Below, one piece after another: positions 36,401 through 48,799 of a stretch of DNA of 64,000 nt (its first letter is position 1; every line of letters begins with the position of its first letter). The notes beneath the pieces are model-generated. The model made no database searches. It had not been told where the DNA came from and worked only from the letters and a program-made list of their open reading frames with translations. The translations under genes were made by a program, and so were the position numbers. The stretch is from assembly GCA_021234155.1 (NCBI GenBank), contig JAJEKV010000095.1, positions 869,524-933,523 on the forward strand, given 5' to 3'. The DNA comes from Isoetes taiwanensis (taxonomy: Eukaryota > Streptophyta > Lycopodiopsida > Isoetales > Isoetaceae).

Positions 36401-36430
36401 TGGCCGGGTACATGTAATACATCATGTATT
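33430..36430 (-). pseudogene. Ty1/copia retrotransposon pol remnant
   Basis: Read on the reverse strand in shifting frames, the order is that of a Ty1/copia polyprotein. A pre-integrase region lies near 36,250-36,080. An integrase core follows (DHSRY-like near 35,960; LLPYSPQQNGV near 35,780; LSQLPHYFKWAL and HCPHKYIV near 35,690-35,620). The reverse transcriptase region is near 34,990-34,480 (VVKMTSI.TLLTL, LKGYVQIDK, LVCKLA, LYGLK). A SKPISTPMD-like connection lies near 34,220, and RNase H is near 33,990-33,850 (TFGLTLQGG; then a stretch related to DVETRKSTTGYCFQL). Many stops and frameshifts make it non-functional. No long terminal repeats were identified. The gag part is missing or unrecognisable. 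Confidence 0.75.
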
Positions 36431-37640
36431 GTTTGATCGATCCATCCCGGGCATTTTGTGGAATAATTTGGGGCTAGGCCGTAGAATTTTCAAAAGAATT
36501 GGCTAAAGTAAATGAAAAAAATGTGGAAAAAGATAATGTTTAACTTAAGTTTTTTGGAGACGCATCAATCCTAAAACTCTTTATTAAGCAGAAACAAAAG
36601 AGGTAAATTACGCCATTGTTTAAATGAAACCCGAGGAGAGGGAAAACTTTTAGAACGAATTTGAGGCTAGTTTAGCTAACATCATTCTAGTTTATAAGAA
36701 ATATATGATTAGTAGTTTAGTTTCTAGCATTATAAATTAATTTGAGGCCTAGACTTACACTAGTTGAAAGCATTATTTTAGAATGTCTTCTAAAAGAAAA
36801 TGACCCGAAACCAGTGCCAAACAATTGAGAAGAGTATGTAATTTGGCTGTTGTGTTACTAGATTGACACGGAAGGCACGGGATGATATTTGGGTTAGTTT
36901 TAGCTAAGTATAAGTATGACAGGAAAAATATGCAGGTTTGGCTAGGCCAGAGGTTTTCAGGATTAATATCAAAACAGGTTTGGCTAGGTCATTGCGGCTA
37001 ATAGAAATATAGGACTGGTAATTTATTCTGCAGGGCATTTTACTGCAAAACTTTGCCTTGTCGCCCCGATCTTGAGGGAGTATCATCTCCCTAAAGAGAG
37101 CTTGATCTACGCTTAGGATGGCATCTTTGATATGGCAGTGAAAGAATCACGTTGAGTCATGGCGATTACATGCTAGTCAAACAAGCCACTAGAATGGGTG
37201 AATCCTGAAGAACATGAAACTTGTGGGACACATGCCTTTCTTGATGATCATTGATGATCAGGTGCACCCTGATGCAGCTCTTTTGCAAGTCGGAGTGTAA
37301 CAATCTTTATTTATAATAGTTTGGTTGCCACAGCAGTACATATGTCCAATTTGCGATTCATGGAAGCTTCTTGTTTGAATCCTTTGCTTGCATCGTCATA
37401 CACATTGAGTTGGTGATTGAAGAATGGTGGATGCGTGAATTGGGTGAGAAACTTGTGGGCTTTGCCTCCGGAGGACGACGCTTGTTGCTGAAATATAAAG
37501 GAAGCTTAACAACCCCATCACCGAGAGAAGTGTTCAATGAGCTTTCTTTGGTTTCTTCTTGAAAAACATGTATGGTGGTTGGGTGACATGATATTAGAGA
37601 GCATGACTACGCGGCGATGCATCTCCATTTAAAGCGAGCC
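36431..37640. other. Stretch without supported gene
   Basis: AT-rich DNA. An open segment with EEWWMRELGEKLVGF near 37,405-37,455 looks protein-like but has no recognisable family and no splice context that I trust. Confidence 0.4.
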
Positions 37641-37679
37641 CTATAGATTTAATATAAAAAGGAAATATCCTGGGAAGGG

Positions 37680-37939
37680 AGACAGAAGCTGCACTAGAAA
37701 GGATAAATCAGCACGTCGAGAACATCTTGAGTTGGAGGCAATTTTTAGCGACGAGATTGCTCCAAAGAGATGGTCTTGAATTCATTGATGAATTAGGCCA
37801 TGCTGATTTTTCCTGGCTGGAGAGATTTATAAAATCGTTTTCACTAGAAAATTTGTTTATGCATCTTCGAGGGATTAGGTACATACCATTAGATGTTCCC
37901 AAGCTTTTGGGCCGTTTTGAAAAACTCATGCGAGCATGA
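37680..37939 (+). other. Unassigned coding segment
   Basis: Without requiring an ATG, the frame is open from about 37,680 and reads ETEAALERINQHVENILSWR, then LATRLLQRDGLEFIDELG, then FSWLERFIKSFSLENLFMHL, ending RFEKLMRA and TGA. It has the look of an alpha-helical protein segment (heptad-like leucines). It lacks a start codon and neighbours in frame. It may be a fragment of a retroelement gag or of a host gene. The family is unknown to me. Confidence 0.3.
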
Positions 37940-38479
37940 ATCACCACATTGTCCATGGGGATTGAGTATGTTAGCCGTGAGTTATCTGGGGCCATTTTGG
38001 CCTATGGCTCTTGGAAATGGGTTGGTGGCGCTTAGAACCATCAACCATCTCCATAAATCTTTTCTAGAAGTAACATCTTAATTTCTGTTTCAATTAGTGA
38101 TGGAAACGACGCGTCAAATCTCTACATGAGGCGATGTCTGATTAAAAGGCGAGCTTCCTGTAGTATGATTTGATTACGCAAAAGGAAATGGGAGGCAAAA
38201 AATTGAGGAAGGAATTTACGTAAAATTATAAAACCAGCACTTCTAACCTATGACAGCGCTTGTTTCTTATTCTTTAAATACGATTTACTTTTATTCGCCC
38301 ACCGCTTAAGTATTTGCTTACGTTCCTGTTAGTCTGCGATTCACTTATTGATCTTGAGACCAGGTGTTGGCATTAGGCTGGGGTTTAACGTTGCTGACTT
38401 GGTATGATTACGTTATCTTTGTCATGGGAGCTTTAGGGCGGGGCTACGGGCCCATCGGAATGCCGGGATGACAAATCTG

Positions 38480-39140
38480 AGCTGGGGTGGCTAATTGCAC
38501 CGTATTGATGCCTTTCAACCTGCGGGGCTCATGTTTGTTGATCGCGTTGCCAGTGTAGGCGGAAGGGTTTTAACATTCTGCGGGCACGGATTTTGGGCCT
38601 CTTTTCACCCATCCGACGTCTTGGGTTTCTCCGGCGCGATTTGGAGGCGAACGGATTATTGGACATGGGATAATTATACCCTAGGGATGGCGTGCGACGC
38701 CAGATGTGTTAGGTGATGCTTGGTTTCACCAAGATAGATCCCTGAGAACCAGATGTTTGCCCTCGTATTGCGTATTCCCGGCTTATTGATGCTTGCTTCA
38801 CTGCCCGTAGATGTCGACGCTTGGGTGATTGTTCACTCTTTTGGGTAGTGGCCTCTGCACTAACCGGGAGATCCTACCACCTTTATCCCTATTTTATTTC
38901 AGCTTGCTGGCGGGCATTTATATGCTATGGTTAAGTTTTGGCCGGGTCTATCCACGGCGGTACGGCGTTTGTGGATTTTCAAGGTGCACGCTCTCACGTC
39001 GGCTGACTTCTCCATTGTGCTGTGAGAAGATCACTAAAATTTATCACTCATCTAGGCGATACGACAAAAAAAGGGGCTGTTTGTGGTCGTATTTCACGAT
39101 GTTCTTCTTATGCATAGGCAGTTGTTTTGCTGGTTGAATT
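38480..39140 (+). other. Unassigned open segments
   Basis: Two consecutive short frames (38,495-38,716 and 38,829-39,137) carry plausible but unrecognised sequence (for example GFSGAIWRRTDYWTWDNYT). I give no function. They could be decayed transposon coding. Confidence 0.2.
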
Positions 39141-39174
39141 CGACTAGGGTTTATTCTGTTTGAAAGTTGTTAGT

Positions 39175-39600
39175 TTCCATAGATTCTTAAAGATTTTATA
39201 AGATTCCTTAGATTCTCCTAGATTCCACAAAGATTCATTTGAAGTTCTAAGATTCCTCCTAAGATTCGTTTTTAAAAAAGAATGCCCACACAAGATTCCT
39301 CTAGATCTCCAAGAGTCTATCAGATTCCTAGATTCTAGATTCTAAAGATTCAATAGATTCTCCCTAGGTTTTAAAGATTTTATCAAGAGATTCCCTAGAA
39401 TTTAAAAGGCGGCTTTGATTTTTGCCAGTTTACTCTTGAGATTCCTCTAGTTCCAATAGATTCTCTGAAGATTCCCTAGACTCCCCAAAGATTACATCAA
39501 AGATTTTCCTCTATAGCAGATTTATCAAGATTCCCATTAGATTCCTTACATTCTCAAAGATGCTCTCTTGAGATTATCACAGATCCCGGAAGACCTCCCA
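39175..39600 (+). repeat. Degenerate AGATTC repeat field 1
   Basis: More than a dozen copies of AGATTC, often extended to AGATTCCCTAGATTCTC, with irregular spacing. No coding content. The following 39,620-40,880 contains mixed DNA without a supported gene. Confidence 0.85.
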
Positions 39601-40894
39601 TGGCAAAAGATACATGAACATTGTTGAGGCATTTCAATCCGACATTCTAACTGAAAATCTGCTGTGAACTCAAATAGGGACGTGAACAGCTGCCAAAACG
39701 ACCTTACGCGAGCTTAAGCGATGTCGCGGTATCTCAAAAGATCACTTTGGGGTTGTGCGGGATATCATGAGCATCCCGCGAAAATGTGCAGAAGCACATC
39801 TTAGAGCTTGTTTCAATTTCTGGCTCTGGGCATGCGGGTTTAACCTCTACGGTGAGTCCACCTTCTAATCTACCATGTGGGTGTGCGTTGAATGACGGTG
39901 GTTGACTCTCATGGGTTTTCTATCCCATTAGATAGGAGGCCGCCTTCTATTCTTTGTATTCGGTCTCATTGACATTTGAAACAGGCGTTTTTAACCTACT
40001 CTTTTCAAACCGATATCCATTTTCTTGACAAACTATTTGAGAGCACGTGACTTCCATAGACTTATACCAAGAAAGCCGAGATAGACCAAGTTACTACCAA
40101 TCGCTCCCTCTCACCGCCTGGCTGACCTCAGAATACCAACCTTTAACAGGTGGTTACTCTAAAACCAATCTGGGACATGGATGGTAAACAGCAAGCACCC
40201 TATTGACCTGGGTTTATAGTTCCCATAAAACTTCACCTCAAAGTGGAAGCGTACACATACCGATATTGTCCTACGGTCGGGTTTTGCCCGAATTGACAAA
40301 ACTCTTTTTGGACTTTTCAATTTGCATCCCTGTCTTCTTTGATAAGCACGCGCCCCAAATGAGACTACTGCAAAGGATCGCTTTGGACCGCGCCAGACAC
40401 CATGCGTAGTCTCCAACTTCGATTGGATGGAAGGATCTGCATTCCATTTATGGATGCGTGATAGCATGCTCCTTGCTTTGAATGTTCCCCAGCGGTGAGA
40501 TTGCGTTATCGCCTTTTAAGGCGGAGTCCTACTAATCGGTATATTTCTTGTGGCTAAGAATGAAGCAGCTAAACTTGCTCATCAATGTCCCAAAACTTTA
40601 AGCGTTTAGCAGCTAAATACCACCATAACGCATTTTGCTTCAGCTTCTTAAAATATCATCCCAAAATTTCTATGGTGTAGCCAAGCTGAAAGCCAAATAC
40701 TAAATTCTTTTCAAGACGAACCATTATTTTGTCCTATTTTCTTTTGTAAAACATCTAAAATAATACTAGCTTAGCAGAATACAAGACTCAAATTAATTCA
40801 TAATGCTGGCTACAATCGCGCATTTTCTTGTAAAGCTAAGTGTTAGCTAAACTGGCACAGAAATTCATTCTAAGAAGTTTCTATGGGTTTTTTT

Positions 40895-41445
40895 CTTCGA
40901 TTCTTAATGCTTCATAAAGATTCCTCTAGATTCCTCTATAGGTGCGAGATTCCCAAAAAGATTCTCTAAAGATTTGGCTAGATTCAAAGAATACCCAGTT
41001 ATCTATATTCTCCGAGATTCTTAGGATTCTCTAGATTCTGGAGATTCCATTAAGGATTCCCATAGATTCTTAAAGATTTTATGAAGATTCCTTTTAGATT
41101 CTCCTGGATTCAAGGTTGAGATTCTCTAAAAATTGGCCCTAGATTTTACCTCTAGATTCTCAGAGAGTCTCAGTCACTAGATTCTTCTAGGACTATCTAA
41201 GATTCATTAAAGTTCCTCCGGGTTTTAAAGGGCCACTCAAAGTTCCCCTAGACTTCCCAAAGGAAGTGAGGATTCCTATAGTTCTTGAGGATTCTCTGGT
41301 TTGTGATTCCTGCCAAGATTCAGACTCCCCAAGATTACATGGTACTGCTGGGTTCTTAAAAGATTTTTATCAAGATTCAAATTCATAGAATTCCCTTGCC
41401 CATTCTGAGATAACCTCTGTCAGGATTCTCATGATATTCCCTCTG
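40895..41445 (+). repeat. Degenerate AGATTC repeat field 2
   Basis: Same family and orientation as field 1 (AAAGATTCCTCTAGATTCC and variants), thinning out towards 41,440. Confidence 0.85.
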
Positions 41446-42224
41446 GTCCCACAAGATCCCATAAAGGTGTACTAGAGTTCCACCTAAGCTTTGCCATGAA
41501 TTCCTTGAAGATAGCACGATGAAATTGTAGTGTTAGATCATGTGGCTCCATTTGTAAATAAATAATTATTAAACACACTTGTTTAGACTCTCGACGAAAT
41601 CCAGCGGCGTGAGTCCCACCTTCATCGATCCCTCTCTGCATGGCTTCGCCAGGCAGGCGATTAAACGAAGAGCTTTCTGCAGAATGATGTAACCAAATGT
41701 GCCACTGTTGCTAACCTGTGTGGGGGTGCCACTCTCACCTAAAGGTTGGTGAGTTGGTGGCTGGCCACTTGGTTTGATGAGGACATGGGGTCATCACAAG
41801 GGCATCACCCATCATGGCTAAAATTCAGATCAAGAAACCAAAATCCTAACTTATAGGCATTTTTCCTTGGGAGAGAGAATGTGGGGAGGATTTCAAAAGT
41901 GTGAATTGACCATGTGGAATCTTAGCCAGGTTGGTCAAGGTGAGGCATGAATCCTGGCCAGTCAACACCCAAATAAATACAAATGAGTTTTTTCCCAAAG
42001 GAATGGGGTGACACCTTGTGGTAAAATGTGGTCAAGCACAGCATGTGGTGGTTACCTGGAAGCTTCCTTTGTTTGTCATGTACAGTAGCTTTGGGCAGAG
42101 GGATGGGACAGGGTGGGAGTTCATGTTTGGGTTCTCTGGTGGGAACTTGGTGTGGCTTTGTGGTTGGAGGCAGGCAGATGGGAACGGTCAAAGGGAATCT
42201 TTGGGAATGTTGGGACAGGAGAAT

Positions 42225-42835
42225 CATGAGTAGAGTTAGAGAATGGGAGAGATCTTCAGGATCTTAGAGGAGGAAATCAGAGGAATATATCATGAGAATC
42301 ACCAGAGAATGGGTCTTAAAGAGCATCTTTGAATACTCAGGGAATCGAGACTGACCATCTAAGAACAGGAACTTGGGTGGTTGGGGTCAGGAATGTTGTA
42401 CTGCCGGGGTTGGAGATCTTAAGAGAATCTGCCAGAGATCTCTGGCTGCTTTTGGGAATCAGGAGTCTTGATAGTCTTTGAGAACTTCTGAAAAAGGTAT
42501 CTTGGTAAAGATCCTTCAGGGGAATGAAGAATCTAAAAGAATCTTGTTAAGATGTGGGAATGGGAATCTTGGGGCATTTGCTGGATGGGAGATCTTTGGA
42601 GATGGGGTCTCAGAATGATCTTTCAGGGAATCTGGGAGAATAAAGGGGCCAGAATCATGAGTCTTGTTGAATCCTGCAGATCTGATAAGATCTCGGGAAT
42701 CCCAGGAGAGTCTTCCAGGGATGTTTATAGAATCTTTAGGAATCTCAGGAGAATACTTCCTAAAGGGTTTGCAGAGAATCTAAAAGGGAATCTTAGTGAA
42801 CTAGAAATCTAAGAAATCTTCATGATCTTAGAGGC
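42225..42835 (-). repeat. Degenerate AGATTC repeat field 3 (inverted)
   Basis: Here the repeat reads GAATCT/GGGAATCTT on the plus strand, so it is inverted relative to fields 1 and 2. Fields 2 and 3 flank about 780 bases (41,446-42,224) like the arms of a foldback structure. Confidence 0.85.
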
Positions 42836-42989
42836 TTTGTGCGTCCCTCATAGCCTATTTCAAAAGGAACTTGATGAGGCAAAACTATTATAGCAGAAAT
42901 TCAAAGTCTTGCCACTATGTTACAGCAGTATCTTCTGCAGAGCCTTCTTCAGCAAAAATCTTTAAGTCCTCAAAGGGTCGTTCCCTGAT

Positions 42990-45900
42990 GCTCTTTCTCC
43001 CACTTCCTCACCAGCACGGGGGCTCTTTCGTCCATTAGAGCAGAATCCGGACGAATCGCCAGAATTGGATAACGTTCGCCGCCCATTTTTGATTGCGCGG
43101 CATCACCGGCGTTCGGGTTGGCTGCCATGGTTTAAGATGCCAGCAAAAAGTTTGCGTGGAAGCCAGAACAAAAGCGGTATCAGATCTTTGGTACTGCACC
43201 ACATTCTCTTCCAGTATGGTGGGTCATAGTAGTATTTCAGCTGAAACCGGTTTTTGCATAATCGGCCCATCTTCCAGACCAGGTGAATTGATGAAGTGGA
43301 GTGCCGAAACTGGAAGAACTATTCTGGAGTAACAAAGGATGCGTCAGATGATATCAGCGACATCGGCACTGCCAACCAAACTCTTTCTCATCTCGCCCGT
43401 CGCTGGCGGCAGCTCCACGAACACTCTCGACCCCGGAAGGCATGCCATGCGGGGACTTTCCCTCCATAGCGATACAACTCGCCATGGCGGGCCTCCATCC
43501 TTTGGGGCCTCCCATGGTAGAGAAACCGTTTGAGGTGTTCGGCCACTTCAAATGGGGCTCCTACTGATAGCGAGGAGGCGATGAATACAAGGTTAGCCTG
43601 CCTAAATCCCACATATAAATAGCGCACTAAGGGGTGGCATATATCCATCAAATACCAGCAGCCAGAAAGCCTTCATCTAACCTGAAAACACTGAAACACG
43701 GTTTGGTTCAGGACTCACGTTGGGGATGGCCGGCTGACTAGGCCTCCCAGAGATGTGAGCCAAGAATCTTGATGGTTGGTGGCAGGCAGCAGCTGGGGTG
43801 TCACTCACTCGCCCCTCATTGCACTGGAGAATTCGCCCCATACAGGCCCTTCACCTTGGAGGCAGCAGGCTGCGACTCCACCGCTGAGCCTGCCAGGGGT
43901 TCTGTGAGAATCCCGTTCTTAGGTGAGCGGGAACCGAAGCGTCTATCAGAAATCGGCGGTATCTCCATCGAAACTTCGAAGAAATCACCCATTACATAAG
44001 CCGCATAAAAACCACAAACTTCTCATCATCCCTCAAAGTGCAAAATTCCTTCCGCCGGATCCACCTTCCAGAAATTATCAGACCAAAATTACTCCATTGG
44101 TAAAACCGCCGGATCGCTTCTTCACCAGATCCGGGAAACCTTATGTTCCGTTACAGAGACCCACCTCCGCTTCACCAGCGTTTCCGCCCGTGCTTCAGCG
44201 GTACCATGGCATCCATGGGCCGTTTTCGCGTACTGGAACGTTAAAACGGATGTCATGGGCTCTCACGGGGCCGCCGCGTAAACCAGGAGGATTATACGCC
44301 CTTCCGTCCTACGTTGGAACCGGCGCTGGGCTGCAACAACCGCCAAATCCATCGTTACCGACGAAGACCGTCGATATATGGAGAACTTGCGGCACGAATA
44401 GGGTTGGTTACTCACGGTCGTGGGAGGCGGACCCAAACGACTGGCGGGTCTTCGGCGGGCTCATCTCAGAACCCCATTGCGCTGGCACTTGCATTTCGAA
44501 CAGGCGCGGTTGACCATTCGGGATCTCCGTAAGCGTTCTGATTGGTCAATTTTGAAACGGTAGGATTCGGGGAACATTTCGACTGCATGGTGCGGGTGGC
44601 TCTCCTTCCTTCAAGGGATGGGACTAATGGTTTGATATGGGGATTGGTGATCACCTGAACCAGAGACTTCAATTGACATTACCATGCTGAAATAACCCAG
44701 TAGGGAGTTGTGCGTGGCACCTTCAAGCTCATAATCAGCAATTATGGTTTTAAATATTCGGATTCCTTAATTATGGGTAATTGTTGTTAACAATTAAAAT
44801 TGGCATGACTAAATTTAATCCTCAGTGAACTGGTTTCACTGGCGTAAAGCCGACATATCCGCGATCCGACATTTTGCTCACCCTCCACCGTGCAAATACT
44901 TGGGGCGATAAAATTCTCCCTCAACCAAAACAATCGCATGCAGAGCGTTCAGGTTGGTCCGACTAATACTAATGACATTTTACGATGGGTAACAGCCGGA
45001 AGAACAATATTCAGCAGTTTACAACGGTTTCAGCGAAAGATTAAATTCACATCCTTATCGCGACTAAAAGTCAGGGACAAAGAGTCCAGGGTTAACGGCA
45101 GAACGTATGGTGACGCCAGCGGTCGGGGATGGCCGATTCGCGGGGCGGAATCCCATGCGCTCGCTGCGTTTTGTCTTCCTCAAGTTTATATGGAGCCGGC
45201 TCTGGTTGCGGTTGAGAGGATTACTATAAGAAAATAAAGAAAGGTAAAGAACCCCATCCGTACCTACCGTTCGCGGATTCAAATTTGTGCGTGAAGTGTT
45301 GGGTTCTATGCTATTTAACCAAAGAGAATCATTGCCAGACCGCGCGCTGGGTTGTATGCGACATTGACCCGGTACCGCGTCCACAAAGAACACAAAGGTG
45401 ATCCCATCATCGATGGCGTTGTTAAGCTTCCAGGTACATCTACCCTCATGACTACCGTGAATCAGTCGCCAAGCTTACCGCTGGGGGCCCGGGGTTGTGG
45501 CATCGTTGATAAGTGCGGCCTTAGAAGATGCGCTTTGCTGCCATCCACGGATGGTGCTACCAAGTGCGGTTTCCATCACCCGGCGTAGCATCCTCCACGG
45601 GAACGGTGCGAAGCCGGGGCGTACAGCACGGGTCCGCAAAGATGCGTTTATAAGCGGTCGGGAGAGGAAGCTTGGGCACTATCTGCAGAGCTGCTCTCTT
45701 ACCGAGGAAGGGTTAGGGTTTCAAAACCTCCCTCCCGGATCAGGAATAACGTTTGACCACGGAGACGCTGTGGATCTTCAAAAAACCGAGGCGGCAGATC
45801 CGGGCGGGCTATACCGTTTATATCCAGCTTCCGATTGATTTACCCGAATGGAAGCGCCCGCCGGGCTGCGATTCTGTAGCTTACAGCTTGTTTTCAATCT

Positions 45901-47697
45901 TAAAGCGGCGTTACTTCCACGAAAAGACTGGTCTGCTGTGCTTATGACTGCTCTTGAAGGCGCGTACTGATAGGTATGCTGAACTTCCTCAGGCGGAAGC
46001 TTACATTTTCAAAGAGGTTAATGCCTCCGCCCAAAGCAGGTTATGCATTATACGATGAAACGTAGTAACACAATTGGCATCAAAGGGAACGATGGAAAAT
46101 TCTGTTCACTCGCGTTATAGACAAAGTCAATAGGATAAAGCCGTCGACCATTCGGGATGCCCTCCTATAACCGATAACACCTCTCAATACGTTAGGTAGC
46201 TCTATGCATAAAATAGGATCGATAAAGTATGCTCATGACGACGGTTTGGATAGGTGATGAAAATCTCAGAATGCGCCCCTGGTGGGTTCTGTCCGGATAC
46301 GATGACCGTGGCCGTTCTAACGAATCTGCGGCGGGCGTTATGAAGGTGGATTAGATCGAACGTGATTGTTTTGAATAGTTTATCGATACACTTTACCATT
46401 AGCATGTATCGAGATGGGTGGAGGGTACGAATGGTCGCGGTTCATCACTCCCGCAACGGTTTGGGGCGTCGAAAGGGTTTGGCTCTGGGAATCCGCCAAT
46501 TGTTCGCATGATACGTATATAACATTGCTAATGCTTCGACGATATGCTTGGAGGCCGAAATAAAGCTGGGGCGGATCGCCGAGATGGGTCTTCGCCAAAA
46601 GGCATGTCCGACTGGCAGACGGTAAGTGATAGTGGAGACAAACACGCAGGAAGTCATCAATACAACGTCATGTAATGGAAGTAACTTTCAGAAATTCGCC
46701 CTCTTTTCGCCCGCCTTGACGGAAAGAAAGTAGTTCTTTTCTCCATGGTACCTCACCCGAACCTCGAATTTCCGAGAGGAACTGGGATCCATTGACCCAA
46801 GTCACGTTCATTTGCAAACTAACACATGAGTGTCGAAATGCAATGAATAGGATTCTGAGATGGCGTGATAAGCCCATCTGTCTCCCGTGCTTTCAGAGCT
46901 TGCCTGGATCCTCAAATCATATTACTGTGAAATTTATTCCCATCTGGGCGGTTGTCAGTCAGTTGATTAGTTCATGTCGGAGCTTTGGTGATCTGTCCAG
47001 CTGAATCTACAAAGGGAGATGAAATATCTCCACCATGCCGAAGCGGGCAAACTAATGCAGTTCAAGTTCGGGTGGGTTGCATTTGGTGCTGTTTCCGTTC
47101 GTGTGTTTGGGATCATACATCCTCTCGTTGAGCCACCGGTAGGTGCGAACGTAGGCCCTGGTTTGTCGCCTTCTCGGGACAGGCCCCGGCGAGCAGGTGG
47201 CTGGGGTTGATCAAGGCTGGAAGCTGAACCTTAACCAGTACTAAATTCTCCATCAAATCCATGCACGCTTCGTATGGCTGGTGCCGGAGAGGGGCTTGAT
47301 CACCCAAAATCACTGAGTACCAGGCCAATATCCACTAATCCCAGAAGCTATGGACTTGGAACATTTCACCGGGAATGACCATTCCGCCAGGCCCTTTGGG
47401 ATAAGCGCGATTCCCCTCACGCTGAAAATATGACCCAAAATAATCAACCGCTGGGTAGCAACCGCATCGAACAGCAAAAGCGATGAAAATACTTTGGCCG
47501 GAATGCTTTCCGAATGTTTCTCTTATCTGTGGAACTCTTGATGTAGTCAAAGCATAAATCCATCCAAATGTGTGAAAACACCATCATTCATCAACCTGTC
47601 TTTAGAGAACATTGGTCAGCTCAAAGGCACATGGTGGCCTGGCCTCCTCTAGTCATGCTGGGTATGGATGTCTTCAGCTCCTTAATTCTTATCGATG
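42990..47697. other. CG-rich block, unassigned
   Basis: By eye this block carries far more CG dinucleotides than the rest of the window. It contains the longest open frame here, 43,923-44,513 (196 codons, proline-rich, with LPPDPPSRNYQTKITPLVKP near its middle), and several other coding-like pieces (for example YIQLPIDLPEWKRPPGCDS near 45,815-45,870). I could not link any of them to a known family, and stops break every longer reading. It may be a younger or horizontally distinct element, or a low-quality contig end. It ends at the N gap. Confidence 0.35.
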
Positions 47698-47710
47698 NNN
47701 NNNNNNNNNN
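47698..47710. other. Assembly gap (13 N)
   Basis: A run of N separates two contigs. The right contig starts inside sequence already present at 13,396 of the left contig, so the join is suspect. Confidence 0.99.
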
Positions 47711-48557
47711 TTTCAGGCTATTTTTAGGTGATTTTGGGCTTAAGTTTTCAGGCGGCGCTCTGGTGGCGCCGCCAGCTGATATTATATTCGATTTAAAATA
47801 TTAATTTAAGACAGTCAATAGTGATTCAAAACTTAAAACACATTCAAAACATTAAAACAGATTCGATTTGATAGAAAGAAAGTTTCAACATTCAAATTTA
47901 AAGTTCACAGTTGAAAATTCACTTTTCAAGTTCACAGCTGAAAGAAAAACAATGAAAAAGTGACCAATTCAGGTTCAAGCTTCACAGTTGAATCCAAAAC
48001 CAGTGCAGTATCTCTCAAGATGACTTTGGTATTGCTGCAAAAACACTCTACAATCGAACCTGCCTGCGAAGAACTTGCAATTGAAATTGATAGGAAAACG
48101 CAATTCTTGTTCGTTGCTCCCATGAAAGACTGACCAGCAACTCAAACCTTAAACCGAACCTCAGACGACTCCCAGCAACTCAGAAATTACCAAGAACTTG
48201 AAATATCTTCCAAAAAACAAATGCAAGATCAAACACCTGCAAGATTCAACAGAAAACACAGTTAGAAGAAGCATATAAAAGAAAAAGTAAAAAAAAAAAC
48301 AAACAAACACCTAAAAGCTTTGCACAAAGCTTACGTCGGCCGAAAGATCCTGGCCTAGCGCCTCCAGAATCGTCGTCCAAACCAAAATGCAAGCCGTCGG
48401 ACGACCTGGCGCCTCAAAAAACGTCCTCGACGAAGGTCTCGCCGGAAGAGACATGGCGAAAAAAAAGGAAATTACAAAAAAAAAAAGACCTTTTATACCC
48501 CTGCCGGGTAGTGAAGCCACGCCGGATAAAGTTCTGGGTAGTGAAGGCCACGCGGAT

Positions 48558-48636
48558 AAAGTTCATGACATGGCGGTTTCAGAGTGGAAACCCGCAGGTG
48601 GCGCCGCCACCTGCGGACCGCCAGGTCATGAACTTT
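48558..48636. repeat. Nested palindrome (hairpin) copy 2
   Basis: Identical in design to the one at 14,231-14,312: outer 20-base arms with one mismatch, inner 11-base arms around a 3-base loop in GGTGGCGCCGCCACC. A single copy of the GC core stands at about 47,762-47,774. Confidence 0.85.
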
Positions 48637-48799
48637 CCCCCACACTATACTATATTGAATTGATGACCCGAAAATCTCAGCCCGAACTTTAGACCTGAAA
48701 TTTCAAATGATTATTCCCTCCACTCCAAGCTCGGGGATGCGTTATGGAGGGAAGAGATAGAGATATGCTCTAGGGTTACATTGACGATGCTCCTTCTAG

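Noticed and set aside
36045-36425. 126-codon reverse-strand frame considered as a separate host exon because of a GTATGT donor
   Set aside because: The other frames of the same stretch continue into the Ty1/copia integrase with pre-integrase-like spacing, so it is best taken as part of that remnant.
39175-41445. AGATTC fields considered as a CRISPR array
   Set aside because: Repeats are degenerate, a few bases long and irregularly spaced, and the genome is eukaryotic.
43923-44513. Longest open frame (196 codons) considered as a gene
   Set aside because: Proline-rich sequence without a recognised domain, in a block where stops break other frames; not enough to call a gene, so it is only mentioned under the CG-rich block.
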